This document shows, one piece after another, positions 32,385 through 44,116 of a DNA stretch of 64,000 nt. The stretch spans positions 5,046,135 to 5,110,134 of the forward strand of contig NW_004624795.1 in assembly GCF_000247695.1 (NCBI RefSeq). Reading direction: 5' to 3'. The DNA is from Heterocephalus glaber (Eukaryota > Chordata > Mammalia > Rodentia > Bathyergidae). The notes under the pieces were generated by a model. It did not search any database, was not told the origin of the DNA, and was given only the letters and a program-made list of their open reading frames with translations. Position 1 is the stretch's first letter. Each line of letters starts with the position of its first letter. A program made the position numbers and the translations under genes.

Positions 32385-34800
32385 TTCTTGGCCCAGAAAT
32401 TTTCCAGTTCTACTTTTCTGCGCGTTCTTCTTTTGGGGTGTGGTCGGAGTGCTTTCGTTTTATTTCATTTTGTTCTAGTTTTTGACCTCTGCGAGCCGAA
32501 TGAGGCTCTTGAGTCCATTCTTGGGATTACAAGGTTTTCAACTCAGAGAGAAAAGGAAGCAGACGGTCTGTGAAGAGACACAAACCTCCCGGCCGCCGGG
32601 TAACTCTCCCGCGCATGAATTATGAGATGTAAACATTAGCTAAGCACAAAAGGAGGAAGGGTCATCCCGAGGCTGCGGAGGAGTCAGAATCAGGCCCTTC
32701 TGGGTGCCCTCGCCTCCCTCCCCTCCCCCTAGGACTTTTTTTTTTTAAAGAAAAAAACAAAATCCTAATCAGCTCCTCCAGTGCCCTTCACAGCCTTCTT
32801 TTTCGATCAAACGAATATCTAGATGTTTTCCAAAGCGCTTCTCAGCAAAGGGAGGAGGGAGAGGCGGCTGGGTGTGAAGGGGTGTAATAAAAGTCCTTTT
32901 GGAAAAAGTCAATGGTAAAAAGAGAGAAACAGCTGTAAAGAAAAATGCTGGGAGACCAAGCAGATGGGGCCCCGGATATTTAACGACGGGCAATTCCGTT
33001 TACAACCTGAGAAAAGATCAAAGGCATTTCATTTCCGAATGAAGGGCAATGCGGAACCATAAAAGATGCTGCCAGATGATCTGTGGGCCCCTCCCAGTCC
33101 CCTGAACCCTCTGGGGGCCAGAATGGGAGGATGATCCCCTACAGGTGTTTGGAGGAACCCTGGCTCCCACCTCCCTAGCCCCAGGAGGGTCCCCACTGTT
33201 TAAAGTCACTCAGCCCAGCCACCTGCTTGCTTGGGTTGCTGCCAGTGGCAAGGCCCAAAAGAGGGGCTGGGGTTTCTGAACCTACCAGTGACTGCTGAAT
33301 TTACTAACTGGGACACTGGGGATTGGGCTGGGCGGAACTGAAGCTTAGACTGGACTCTGTGACCAGGTGGGGAGATGCATCCCCAGGTGCCTGCTCCCCC
33401 CCCAGACCCGTTGCTCAGCGCCTGCCTAGGGTCTGAGACACACACCCCTACCAGAACAACTCAGAATACCATCAGTTTCATGAGCAAATACAGCAACAAC
33501 GCAGAACCACCTTTTAACCACCAAACGCCCTAGGTCTCTGTCCATCTCTAGACCTGAGCCTCTAGAAGGTGGGCAGGGAGAGCTCCCAGCTGCAGGCAAC
33601 TATTTTTCCTTTAATATCCCCAATCTGTTCCTTGGCAGTGATGACCTCTGGGCCTAGTTTCTAATATCGCCACTCTCCCAGGTAGGCCGGGTCAACACAG
33701 GAAGGGGGGGGCCCAAACGAGGATCCAACAGGTAATCTCACCCCGCCTGGGCACCCAGGGAGACCGGAGTCTGGCCCTGGGCCCACGTGGCACCAGCTCC
33801 CCCAAACCAACCAAAGACCCTTGGAAGTCTTCTCAACAGCCACTTACGGCCTCCAGGACCCACTCAACTGCTCAGGCCCCTCCCCCACCCCAAATCTCCT
33901 GCCCTCCCCTGCCGGCTCCTGGAAACCCGTCCAACCCGAAGGCCGTTCCGAAGTTTCTGAGAGGCGCAGGGCCTTTCTGCGGCTCTGCTCCACGAAGGAT
34001 GCGGCCCAGGTGCCCGCAGCATCCCAGGAGCGATTCCTAGGGGGCAGAGCAACCGCAGGGTTGAGCACCGTTGATTCCGGGGCCAGGGCGCAAAGATTTT
34101 CTCCCCTGCGGCGCTGGGACCCGTCACCTGCTCTTCCCACCAGGGCACCGCACCCAGCCCACCCCACCCCACCCCAGCTCCAGCCGGGTGCTGCTGCCAG
34201 GGGAGGAGGACAAGGTTTATCAGGGACTCCCAGGACGAGTTTCTCCAGAGCAGGAGGCTGCCTTTCCGGTCCACACCCGGAATACCAAGAGCAATACGCA
34301 TAATAGAAAAGCTAGGGGCTAGCGCGCTCCAGCCGCCTCTGCAGCGCTCCCGGGTCGTCTGGCGGCTTCCCGGCCCCCTTCTGCAGGGAGCCACAGGTTG
34401 CCAGCCTGACCTCTCGCTGCTCAGACCCCCACTCCGCCACCCCGGGCGGGCCCAGGCCCTAAAGAATCAGCCACCTTTCATGGCCGCGGAAGAAGGGACG
34501 CAGCGAGCGAGGGAAAGCGAAAGGCCCAGGGACGTGAGTGCCCAGTCGGCCCGCGCCCCGGGCAACGCCGCGGAGGACAGGAGCCTTGGAGCTGAGCGGG
34601 CTCGAGTACTCACCGGCCGCTCCCCGCGCCCTCCGGGGTGGTGACCCGCCAGGGCCCCGCTGGGTAACAGCTGAGCTCGCTGGAGTCCACTATTGTGAGT
34701 CCGGAAAACCGAACCGTGGCTGCGGGCAGAGGAGTCCCCCGGCCCTCTCCAAGGCCGGAATAAGACTTTTTTTTTTTTGGTGTTTTTGTTTTGGAAGCTC
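32385..34800. other. Interval upstream of miR-10a
   Basis: No gene is supported. The part next to the hairpin (about 32400-33060) is AT-rich and complex; GC-rich unique DNA follows. Short open frames have no family match. An E-box (CACGTG) is at about 33784. Confidence 0.55.
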
Positions 34801-34804
34801 AAGT

Positions 34805-34995
34805 TTTCGTATTAATTTCATACTTTGGCAGTCTTTGTTAAACAGCTAGGCGCGTCACGAGGCTCTCGAACATTTTAATAATTTTTAGACGCCGTGACCT
34901 GCGGTTCACCCCTCTCCCGGCCTCCCCCACGAGCAGGCGGTGGCTCTAATATGCTGGCGCGGTTTGCTCGGACATATTGAATTTTGCGCAGGTCA
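34805..34995. promoter_or_regulatory. Enhancer block containing the RARE
   Basis: A complex AT-rich stretch (CGTATTAATTTCATAC, CATTTTAATAATTTTTAG, CTAATATGC) surrounds the DR5 element. A further half site, CAGGTCATTA, lies near 34990. The layout matches the retinoid-responsive distal enhancer known between Hoxb4 and Hoxb5 in mouse. Confidence 0.6.
34895..34911 (-). promoter_or_regulatory. DR5 retinoic acid response element (Hoxb4/Hoxb5 distal-element type)
   Basis: On the minus strand two direct half sites are spaced by 5 bases: GGGTGA-ACCGC-AGGTCA. Both fit the RGKTSA form used by Hox RAREs, which bind RAR/RXR dimers. It lies about 4.2 kb upstream of the HOXB4 ATG and 2.5 kb upstream of miR-10a. 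In mouse the DE-RARE in this interval sends retinoid input to the 5' Hoxb genes. The identity with that element is from memory and position. Confidence 0.75.
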
Positions 34996-36850
34996 TTACT
35001 TGGGAGAAAAATGACAGAGCAGGAATTTGATTCTGTTCATCCTCTCCAGCTTGACTTTTCCCCAGAACCTTCTCACCCAACCCCCCAAAAAAGTCCCATT
35101 CGGATGGGGTTCAGGCTGTCCTGCCCCTGCTTTGATTTTCTACCATTCCTATATCTTTGTAGAGAGGATGGGATTCCATAGGGAACCCTTCTGAAGCCCG
35201 GGGAGGAGGCTGGCACTCAGAGAACTGCAAAGGTGGTTGGCATTGGGCATCTGCACCAGGGAGTAGGCCTAGGCCAGCGGACCTTCTCAGCCTTCCCCTA
35301 AGTCCGGCACTGGCCAGGCCTGTTCCCCATCCCACCCCACACTCTGTCTGCTTTATTTGCTTCCCCAAGTGGCAGAGATACCCCTATTTCTGCCCAAACC
35401 TTGGGAGCTCCTTTTCCATCTCTTGGGGAGGAGAGTTTGGGCCACAGCCAGTGCATTTGGGAAAGAGGGGGAACCCAGAGATAGGTGCTGGCCTGCATTG
35501 ATCAAAGCTAGGGACCTGGGGACTCGGCTTTCAGAGGCTTAAGCTGCCCCTTAAAACAAAACCAGACAAAGGAGTTTGTAAAAGGGCCCATTCTCATATA
35601 CACAGCACCTCTTTTGCCTACCCCATCATCACACAGGAGGCTCCAGAGCAAATCAGCAAGGCTCCAAAATATTTCCTAGGTTTGTTGTTCTAGGATTAGA
35701 ACCTGGTGAATCCCTACTTCCTCCTTCTAGTCCCCAAAGGACTGCAGAGGTAGGTCAGGTGACACTCTTTCTGCCTAGTTCAAGGCTCCGGCCTAGGAGG
35801 GGTGACAGGGTGGTAGCCTGGGGTCAGGAAACTGCTTCTCAAGCCACCCAGCTTGAGGGGACCCGGGCTACTAGACTCTATTCCACAGCATCCTAAATTT
35901 ACCATTCTGGCCAGGGGTAAAGGAAAGAAGAGTGAGGGAACAGAAGAGATGGTCCTCCAATTCAGGCTTTGACTTCTGCATCGTCCACACCCTGCCTGGA
36001 GTGACACCCCAGAGGCAATCCATGGAGGACTGTAGAAATAGGGACCTGCACCCAGCTGGGTTAGCAAAAAACAAAAACGGGGGGGGGGGTCAAATGGAGT
36101 TGAATTTTGTTATTAAATCGTTTTCTATTCTGGCCATGTTTCCAAGGGCATCTTTCCTGGGGTTATCTCCATTCTGGAAGGCCAGACACCCACAGGGCAC
36201 CTCCTCTAGTAAGTGTTTGGAAAAAGACTATAATGACATTTCATAAGGCAACAGTCATTTAAAGATCCAAAATAGGCGCATGCCCTGGTGTTGTAATTAC
36301 CGTCTCTCTAAACGTTTTACTTATGAGCAGAGCTTAATGTATGGACTGAAGGTTCATTTCAGGACGCCTGTTTCAGCTCCAGTTAAAAAGATCTCCTTGA
36401 GACTATTCAGTATTTTTCCTTTGCGCTTCCCCTCCCTCTTCCAAATAGGAAGGCAGGGTGCCAAGATTTACACCCAAATGGAGTTTAGGAGCAAGAGGAG
36501 GACCAACAAACTAACCTCCTTTCTATACCTTAGTTTATTAAACCAGTCCATGGGACAGAAAGGACAGTTCCACGGTGCTGGCCCGTGGTCTTGAACTCCA
36601 GCCACCTAGAGCCAGGCTGGAGGGTAGGGGGTCCCTAAAAACAGGCCAACCTGGGGTTGGGTGGAATTGCCCGCAGTTTGGCCCCTTTAGGGCTAGCAGG
36701 GAGGGGAGGCAGCAAGCCTTCACCTTGGAAGCTTTCTCTGGACGTGCCGAACGTCCTGCAAGGACGGGCGGGTAATTGGATTTTTAAAATGTGTGCGGGT
36801 GGGTAAGTTTTAATTAAATTTTATATGGCGACTCAAAGGTTATCTTTGGG
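34996..36850. other. HOXB4-HOXB5 intergenic region, left part
   Basis: No gene is supported. A DR5-like string (GGGTCA-AATGG-AGTTGA, 36088-36104) has one mismatch in its second half. AT-rich complex DNA at about 36230-36360 (TTGTAATTACC, CTTAATGTATGG) may be regulatory. Confidence 0.5.
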
Positions 36851-38700
36851 AGAGAAAATTGCGCGGAGGATTCACCACGGCCCAAGCGCTGTCTTTTGTG
36901 CGGCTCTCCGGCCACCACCACCAATGCATTTTTTTTCTTTTCCTTTGCAGAAGGCTTGCTTCCTTCCTCAGTTTCTCCTTCCCCAGCCACAGCCCTCGCC
37001 CCTGCCCACTCGCCCTCTGCCACGCGCGACCCCCGCCTTACCTCGCGCGTCTCTGCTCCCGCTCCTCCGCAGGCCCCCTCCCCCGTGCCTCCCGCCCCCG
37101 CCGCTAGACGCCTCGCCATCCGCTTGCTCACGCACGCTGTAAACTTTTGACCCTCCAACTTTGCGACCCCTCGGGCAATAACACTGGCCTCACCGCCAGG
37201 GTCTCTTTCTGCTGCGCCGGCTGCAGAAACCCAAGCGCACAAATGCCCTCGGCGCCCCTCCTCCCTGGCCACCTCGTCCCCCTCCATCCTCCCCCTCCCC
37301 CCGCCCCGCGCCCCTTGGCCTTAGACCTGGGGAATGGGACGCTGATTGTTAAATAACGAGGGGGTGGGGGGTGCCTGCCGCACTGCCCGCATTTTTACAA
37401 GTCTCTTCTTTGGGGAGCCCTGTTTTGATGACCCATTGGTCTTCGTCCTCCGGTTCCCCAAGGGGGCCGCGGTCGCTGGGCGACCTAGATGGGGTGTCTG
37501 TGGGGAGGCCGGCAACGCTCGGCGCAGAGTTTCCCTTGGGGAGGGTGGGTAGCCAGGACTGTGTCCATGGTGCTAGAGGGACAGCTGTGTCCCAGTAATG
37601 CGAGGCCGAGCGGGGCCCGGGGCCACCTTGCGGGGCGCTCCCAGGCGCCTGGGAGGCCCGGCCTGGCTGTGAACTTGGTCTAAGGCGGACTCTACTGGCA
37701 GCTCGGGGATGTTACAGCTTCTGCCTCTCGGCCAGCGCAGCGTCCCTGCGGACCACCCCGCGCACTTTCGGTTTCCCTTCTGTGCCGACATCACCTGCCA
37801 GGACCCCCTCTGTCGCGGGGAAGGCAGGGTTTCCTTTCTATTTCCCTGGGGGGGCCCTCGGTAGCCAGAAAAGAATAAAGAGAGAGGAAACAGGAGAACG
37901 AAGGAACGAGAGGAGAACTCGAGGAGAAGCCCCAGCACAGGAATTCTCCCCCATGGAGCCCCCAAATCTCCCAGGAATCCCCTCCCCACCCTGCACTCTC
38001 CCCCACCTGTCCCCTGAGCGCCCCGCGCCGCGCTGGCTGCCCACCTTTCCACCTGGCCCGGGCTCATCCCGCGGCCTCTGCCCTGGAGCCTGTGGTACCT
38101 TTCCTTCCTAGGGGGACCCATCCACACAACCGACTCCCAGCTCAGGGCTCGCTGCGACCGAACCCAGGCTCCGCGCTCCGCGCTCCGCGGGAGGCTGTAG
38201 CCGCCTGGGCTCAGCCCCGGTCCTCTCGGGGATCGAGACCAGAGCGCCGCGAGGCCTTTTCCGGAGAGAAGAAACTGCAGGACGCTGCAGAGAGTGCTTC
38301 TCCTTCTCCCGGAGGGAACTAGGGAGAGCAGAGACCGGAAGGGAGGCACCTAAACTATAGAGAAAAGGGAAAGGGAGAGGAGAGAGATGAAAACTTAAGC
38401 AGGAGGCGCTTGCTGCTGGGGATCCGACAGGTTCCTAGATTGCTCAAAGGCCATCTTCTTTGGGCTCCTAAATCCCTCCACTTCTGTTCTGAGCTTGCAT
38501 TCCGGGTTTCAGCGAACTTGCTACGGGAGAGAAGAGATGGCCTAAACCTGCCGGCACGCCCGCCCCCGCCGGGCCTGCAGCGCCCGGTGCCTGCGCGGTG
38601 GCCGGCCGAGGGCGGCGCGTAATGTATGCGGCAGCGGCCCGGAGCCCCGAGTAGGCCGGCACTGCGGCCCCCGTGTCTGCTGACCTCTGCGTGATCCCGG
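36850..38700 (-). promoter_or_regulatory. Intergenic CpG island with minus-strand splice donor; candidate pri-miR-10a promoter
   Basis: A GC- and CpG-rich domain about 4.5-6.3 kb upstream of miR-10a and about 5.6 kb from the HOXB5 stop, with no coding gene. The minus strand carries GCGCGAG|GTAAGG, a strong donor with GT at 37041-37040. The long open frames here (for example 258 residues at 37573-38349, minus strand) are rich in Arg, Gly, Ser and Pro and match nothing. A CpG island plus a donor suggests a spliced noncoding transcript reading toward miR-10a and HOXB4. This is inference. Confidence 0.42.
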
Positions 38701-38935
38701 ACTCTATGAATTATTGATGAGATATGAGCTTGATTTCCCCCTTTCAGGATGCAAACTCCATTATATTGTTAAAATGGCGATTTAATCGTTGAGAATAGCT
38801 TTGGTGTGGGTTTCCCCCCCCCAACTCATTTGCACCTCCTTCCTTTTCATTTAACTCTCTTAATTAAATCCTTTAACAGATTTTAATCACTTTTTGGAGG
38901 GAGGGGTAGGAGAAAGGGGGAAGGCCATAAACACC
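38690..38935. promoter_or_regulatory. Candidate conserved block between HOXB4 and HOXB5
   Basis: Complex AT-rich DNA beginning right at the edge of the CpG island: CTATGAATTATTGATGAG, GCGATTTAATCG and TCTCTTAATTAAATCC, then GCCATAAA at 38924-38931. It is dense in homeodomain cores and has no reading frame or repeat. Confidence 0.42.
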
Positions 38936-39954
38936 ATCACTGTCGTCACCAACAACAAATGGGACACTAAAACAAGACAAAACAAAACAAACCCCAAAGC
39001 CATCAAAAGCTTCTACCTTCGGGCAATTGAGGTGGGAAGGAGGTGTTAACATCTCTAGAAAGACGGCATTGGGATCTTCCACCAGAGACAGCACCCACAA
39101 GCTGGGCAGACCAGCCTCAGACCTCCACCATGGGTCAGGGCCTGCAGGAACCTGCTGGGGAGGGTCTCATTAGGAGACTCTCCCTGCATCGGGACTGTGG
39201 AGCCCAAGGCACGAGGCTTACCCTCGCTGGGTCTTGGAGCTCGGGGAGGGTCACAGGATTCTTGAGGAGAAAGCCCCTGTCCAATCTGGGCCTCCAGGGC
39301 CACTTAGGGAGAAATGTCCACTCTCCTTTAGGGGCCCCCGGGTCTCCCCTCCCCCGCCCCAAACAACTCCATTTCCAGGCGGTGTCTGGGTTAATTAATA
39401 TGGATGTGTAACAGCAACGAAGCAATCGATACATCCCTGCTGCGGGCAGATCCCAGCCTCAGAATCCGATTACTCTGAGAAACTCCAAAAATTGTGAGAG
39501 TGAGGAGTGGCCCCTCTTCTAAAAGAGGAGGGCCGGTTTTTAAATGGCCCTGTCCTCCAAGGCTGGCCAGGCTGAGCCCAAGCTGAGTTTGGGGGATCAC
39601 ATGAAGCAGTCTGTCTTCTCCCTCCCTCTGAGGCAGGGCTTCCACTCCAGCATCCAGATCTCAGCAATAAAGGAACCAGGCAGAGAAAGGAGTTTTCTCT
39701 TGGATCTCCCATGTCCTGCCCTCCCAATCCCCAGTAAATAACTTCTGACCACCAGGGAAGGGTTAACTGTCCCTTCCACAGTTATGGAGAGGAAGCCGAT
39801 GAAATATGGGCACTTGGAACTCCAGGCCTGTCTGGCTTTCCTGTTTACACTTCTTTATACTTCCTCCCACCCTGAGGCCACAGAGAAACAAAACAAAACA
39901 AACAACCAAATAAAACAAAACAAAAAGTTAAAATCAGATTGTCCACTGAGTGGT

Positions 39955-39967
39955 GGTCAGGCTGACC
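39955..39967. promoter_or_regulatory. Perfect estrogen-response-element core
   Basis: GGTCA-GGC-TGACC is an exact inverted repeat with a 3-base spacer, flanked as T...T. It fits the ERE consensus in all ten fixed bases. Function is not implied by sequence alone. Confidence 0.4.
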
Positions 39968-42254
39968 TCAGAGCAAAAGAGAAACTGCAGCCTCCATCTC
40001 TGACTGTGGCTTTCTGGGGCCTGCCCCGGGCTGAGGATTTGGCCAGAGGATGTTGGTCTCTAGTTCAGAAGCTTGAGCCCTGGACTGGAGGGGAAGAGGA
40101 AGTGGTGGGGGAAAGGGGGAAGAAGAGCTTTGGAGAGCACAGAGCAGCATTTCCAGAGAGGCATCTGGGGGACAAGCAGGAGGACAAGGACAGACCTCAC
40201 TGGACCTCTTGTCCCCTCCCCCAACTTGTCTTGGTTGGGGATCAGTGAGGGCCATTGCCCAGAACCCCCGAAATGGGAAAAGGGAAAGCCCAGCCAGGAT
40301 TTCTCCAGAATCTCCTTATAGTTGGAGGAGACCCTCCAAAGGTTTGGTCTCTGCAGCGGAAGTGGATCCCCCTTCCTGGGGCTGCACTTTTCCCCTCCGG
40401 AAAATCTGCCCAGATCTGCCCAGCAGATGCTCCGTGCTGCCGGCCCGCCCTGCTCCTTATCAGAGTTTGCAGAAGTGACATGGCCAGAGGGGAAAAAATC
40501 TTCAGTGGAGCCTGAGGAGAGAGGGGAGCTTGAAGGAGGCCCGGAGGCTCAGTAAGTTTAGGGTTCCCCTGGAGCCCTGAGCTGGGCTGTTCCTGCTGTG
40601 CTTTTCCTGGGCACCCCTCTCAGTTCCTTTGCCTCGTAGGGAGTGGAAGCCAAGACTCCAAAATGTATTCCTGCTAAATGGTGCTGGGGATCCTTTGGGA
40701 GCTGACTGCCCTGTCCTTTGTGTCCTTTCCAAGGGGCACATGTGCCCATCCTTCTTGGAAAATGTGTCTTCACCCCAAGCCAAGGACCCCAAGCTTTCTG
40801 TGCTCTAACTCTGTGCTCAAAGCGCCTCAGGTCTCCTGGAAGAGGGGCAGAGAATGGCGAGTTGGAAAAGCAGAGCGCAAGCAGCTTCAGTGGACAAGAG
40901 AGGGGAGGGCCCCAGTGCCCCTGAGTGGGAAAACGGGGCATCTTGTGACACACACACACACCCTTGTCCCCAGATCAGAAGCCTCTCAAGGAGCCAAATG
41001 TCCAATCCCAGGGACCACCGGCAGGAGTTGGTGAGCTGAGTGGAGAGATGGTGGCCGGCACAGGACGCAGGAGCAGGAGAGCTGACAGGCTGTGTTCCTG
41101 GAGGTCACCTCAGGGATCTTAAATCTTGGGGTGGGGAGTGGAGAAAAGGCCTGAGGCTTTTGGAAGAAGGGTGACTTTTCCTTCGAAAATCACAGGCCCC
41201 TGAGGGTTGGATCTGGAAGTCCCTCTGGTTTGTGATGCCACAAAACAAAGGGGCCTTTGAGGATCTGGCAGGGAGAGAAGAGGAAAAAGAGGAAAGAGAA
41301 GAGAGCACCTTTCCAATCTCCTCTCCCAGTGTCTGCCTTTTTGCTGCCAGAGTTGGGGTCCATGTTCCCAGACAGGTTTATCTGTGACCAGCTTTCTAGA
41401 GGATCTATTTCAACATCTCCTCCTCCAGGCCAGATCAGAAGCTCCTCTGCTCCTCACCCTCTGTCCTGTCCCCTACCCCATACCCACACTGACCCCAGCA
41501 TCCTTCTCCAATCCTAGCCGCAGGAATCACTCCAGACCCACAGGCTGAAGTTGGGTACAGAAGCTCTGCACTCTGCTTCCTGCAGAACCCTGACAAGGCC
41601 AAAGAGCCCTTTTGTGGGACTCAAAGACCAGAGAGGCAGACAGCACCCCCAAGATGAAGTCTCCCACAGCAGCCTTCCCTGGCGCTTGTTCTTAGTCAGA
41701 TAAAAGTACCTGGTGATTGGCACCCACATACTCCTGACAAATGCATGTCATGTTTTTTTTCTGGGGATGGGAAGATACCAGTCTTAGGGTAGCCAGCTGT
41801 GAAATGGCGCCCCAAAACAGGCCCTTCCTCTAGCAGTACACACCCCTCTTCACGCCCAGAAATTTCCCAGCGCACCAAAGGAATGAGGATCCCACACAAC
41901 TCCTTTGCCCCCTAAAACCAGACAGTCCTGCAAATAAAATCCAGGTGCCCTCAACCCCTGAAGCTTTTTGGCACCGAGTGAGTGCCCCCACTCCAAGCAC
42001 CCAGTTTCTCTGAGCTGGGGCTAGAAAGCAGGCTAAGCACCCCCTACACCATTCCACAGCCCTGCTGGAAGCAAGATTTTCTTCCTCCAGCCTCAAGCCC
42101 CAAAAGTGCCAGCGAAGGAAGGGGAGAAAGGAAAGCTGGAAGCGACTTACTGTGAGCGAGGCTTCTGGGCCGCCACCACCTCCTGGGCTGGTCGGCTGCT
42201 CTGCTCTAGGCTGGGAGAGCTCTCATCTACCTCTGCCCCTCTCCCCACCGCGGC

Positions 42255-42480
42255 GAGCAGTTAAAGTGTCACTTAACATTCTGGAGAATGTGAAATATAC
42301 CGCACGGTGTCAACTCCCCAAAACCATAAAACTAACTTTATGGACCTCACGTGACTTTCTCGAGCCAGTGAGGGGTATCTGTCTGACTTCTCGGCGATTT
42401 TTACGATCTAACTTCGAGATAAAACCCCTATCCATTTGACATCTAAATGTCATAGCGACTTTTGGGATAGTTTGCTATCG
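42255..42480. promoter_or_regulatory. Orphan Hox-type promoter or enhancer block
   Basis: A sharply bounded complex block between GC-rich flanks. It holds an inverted repeat CCATAAA-ACTAAC-TTTATGG (42324-42343), then CTCACGTGAC with a CACGTG E-box at 42348-42353, then CGATTTTTACGATC and GATAAAACCCC. The E-box plus homeodomain-site layout resembles the promoter-proximal regions of the genes in this window, but no coding start is near: HOXB5 ends about 1.8 kb to the right. It could start an antisense or pri-miRNA transcript. Confidence 0.45.
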
Positions 42481-43239
42481 GCAAAGGGGGACAGAGTCAG
42501 GGGGTAAAGGGGAAGGAGGGCCCGGGAGAGCCTCCGGGACCCTCGGCAGCCCTCCTCTCCCCCTCCCCCTCCCCCCAGGTCCTGTGAGAAGTTGGGCCCA
42601 GCTGGAAGGGATTGACTCTGGGTAAGTGTCCAGCTCGACGCTTGTGCTCAGGGTGGAGGCTGGCTGGGCTGGAGGGGGAACCAGAGGTCTTTCAGGAGGT
42701 ACCCCAACTCCTAACCAAGAGGGGAGGTCAGCTGGGCCCCTGGAGAGGAGCCCTACAGAGTTGTAGAGAAGGCTGAGGTGGAGAGGAAACCTTTGAAATG
42801 GATCTGAATTTTTTTTTTTTCCTTTGGCCATAGTGGGTGACAGAGCTGAACTGGGGTTGGAGCAGGGGACAGGGTGGCTGGGCAGGCCTCTACCACTCCC
42901 AGAAGGCCAGGAGCCTCCTGCTCAGGACTTAGGCCCCAATTGCTTTCCCTGGAGTTTCCTAGGGGGTCTCCTGGCCAGGTGGTGGGGTGGTGGAGGTCAA
43001 GATAGGGCTCAGCCCAGCCCCACCTCCCAGCCCCCAGGCCTGAAGCCCTGTCCCCCGGCCCAAGCAGCACTGACTAATCATGCCAGGACTTGGATGATGG
43101 AGAGGAGCTGCTGGTGAGCACCCTACTGTCCTGGCCTGCACCCTAGATTCATGGAGAATGATCCAGGGTGTGCTCGGCGACAGGAGAGGCAGAACCCCGC
43201 AGAAAAGACAAGTGGAAGGGCAAGGGAGTGGGGGAAACA

Positions 43240-43245
43240 TTTATT
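43240..43245 (-). terminator. HOXB5: Polyadenylation signal of HOXB5
   Basis: AATAAA on the minus strand, about 1.05 kb past the HOXB5 stop codon. Confidence 0.6.
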
Positions 43246-43655
43246 TGACTTTAAGGAAAGCTACAAACAAATACCAAAAGCGAATCACTGAGACAGGCCT
43301 TGGGAAAGACAGATTTAACACACGGCACGGCATCCACTCGCTGCTCACTAGAAATGGTCTTGGTAGCAAATGGGTTAGGAAGGAAGAGCTGGGTCTGACC
43401 TAGGCTGTTCCCATATTTACAAGCGTTGGACCCTCCAGCCAGACCCAAGGATTCACAAAGAAATACACACGAGACATTTTACACAGAGGATTATTTCTTC
43501 TGTTTCCGTCCACCCCTAGACCAGGCCTTGTGAGGCCTATCAGGCAGCAGGAACTTAAACCTCGCTCTTTTCCTTCCTTCTCTCCATGTCACCTCTGGTT
43601 CCTCCGTGTGGCCCCTTCCCACCCAGGACCAAGCCACTGGGAGACCTGGGCCTGG

Positions 43656-43720
43656 GGAGAGAGGAAGAGGAGGAGGAAGAAGAAGAGGAGGAGGAGGAGG
43701 AGGAGGAGAGGGTGGAAGGA
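43656..43720. repeat. (GAG/GAA)n purine repeat
   Basis: Trinucleotide purine repeat in the HOXB5 3' UTR. The Glu-rich and Ser-rich open frames over it are artefacts. Confidence 0.93.
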
Positions 43721-44072
43721 GACATAGCCATGGACTCCATCTCAGAGGCCAGCTCAGCTGGGCCCAGTACTGCGACACTACCCCACTCAACTGCTGCCCT
43801 TAGAGAAGTCTCCAGCTGAAACTCAAAATATAGCCATCATCCCTTTGTAAATAAGTTAGGACACAGATGGGGAGGGGAAAGTCCACATTAAACATGCGAA
43901 TTTCTTTTTTTTTTTTTCTTCCTGGGGGAAAGAGCGCAACCACAGACAGGAACATTCAGAAACACTGGCGAATTTGGGGGCGAGCAGAGGGGAGGAGGGA
44001 GTCCGGAGGGAAAATAATAAGTATTATCATCATCATCGTTATTAGTATTAACAATAGTAACAAGATAACCAG

Positions 44073-44074
<2 letters not shown>

Positions 44075-44112
<38 letters not shown>
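44075..44112. repeat. (GA)n microsatellite
   Basis: GA units in the HOXB5 3' UTR, about 180-220 bases after the stop codon. Confidence 0.95.

Positions 44113-44116
<4 letters not shown>

Larger units (their letters stand above)
38936..43224. other. HOXB4-HOXB5 intergenic region, right part
   Basis: Mostly unremarkable unique DNA with no supported gene. It holds an AAAAC-rich tract at about 39886-39925, a palindromic ERE-type motif at 39955-39967, a short CA run near 40951-40961, and a distinctive block at 42255-42480 described separately. Confidence 0.6.

Noticed and set aside
37573..38349. 258-residue minus-strand frame in the HOXB4-HOXB5 interval
   Set aside because: Same composition artefact in a CpG island; no recognisable domain, and many overlapping frames on the other strand.
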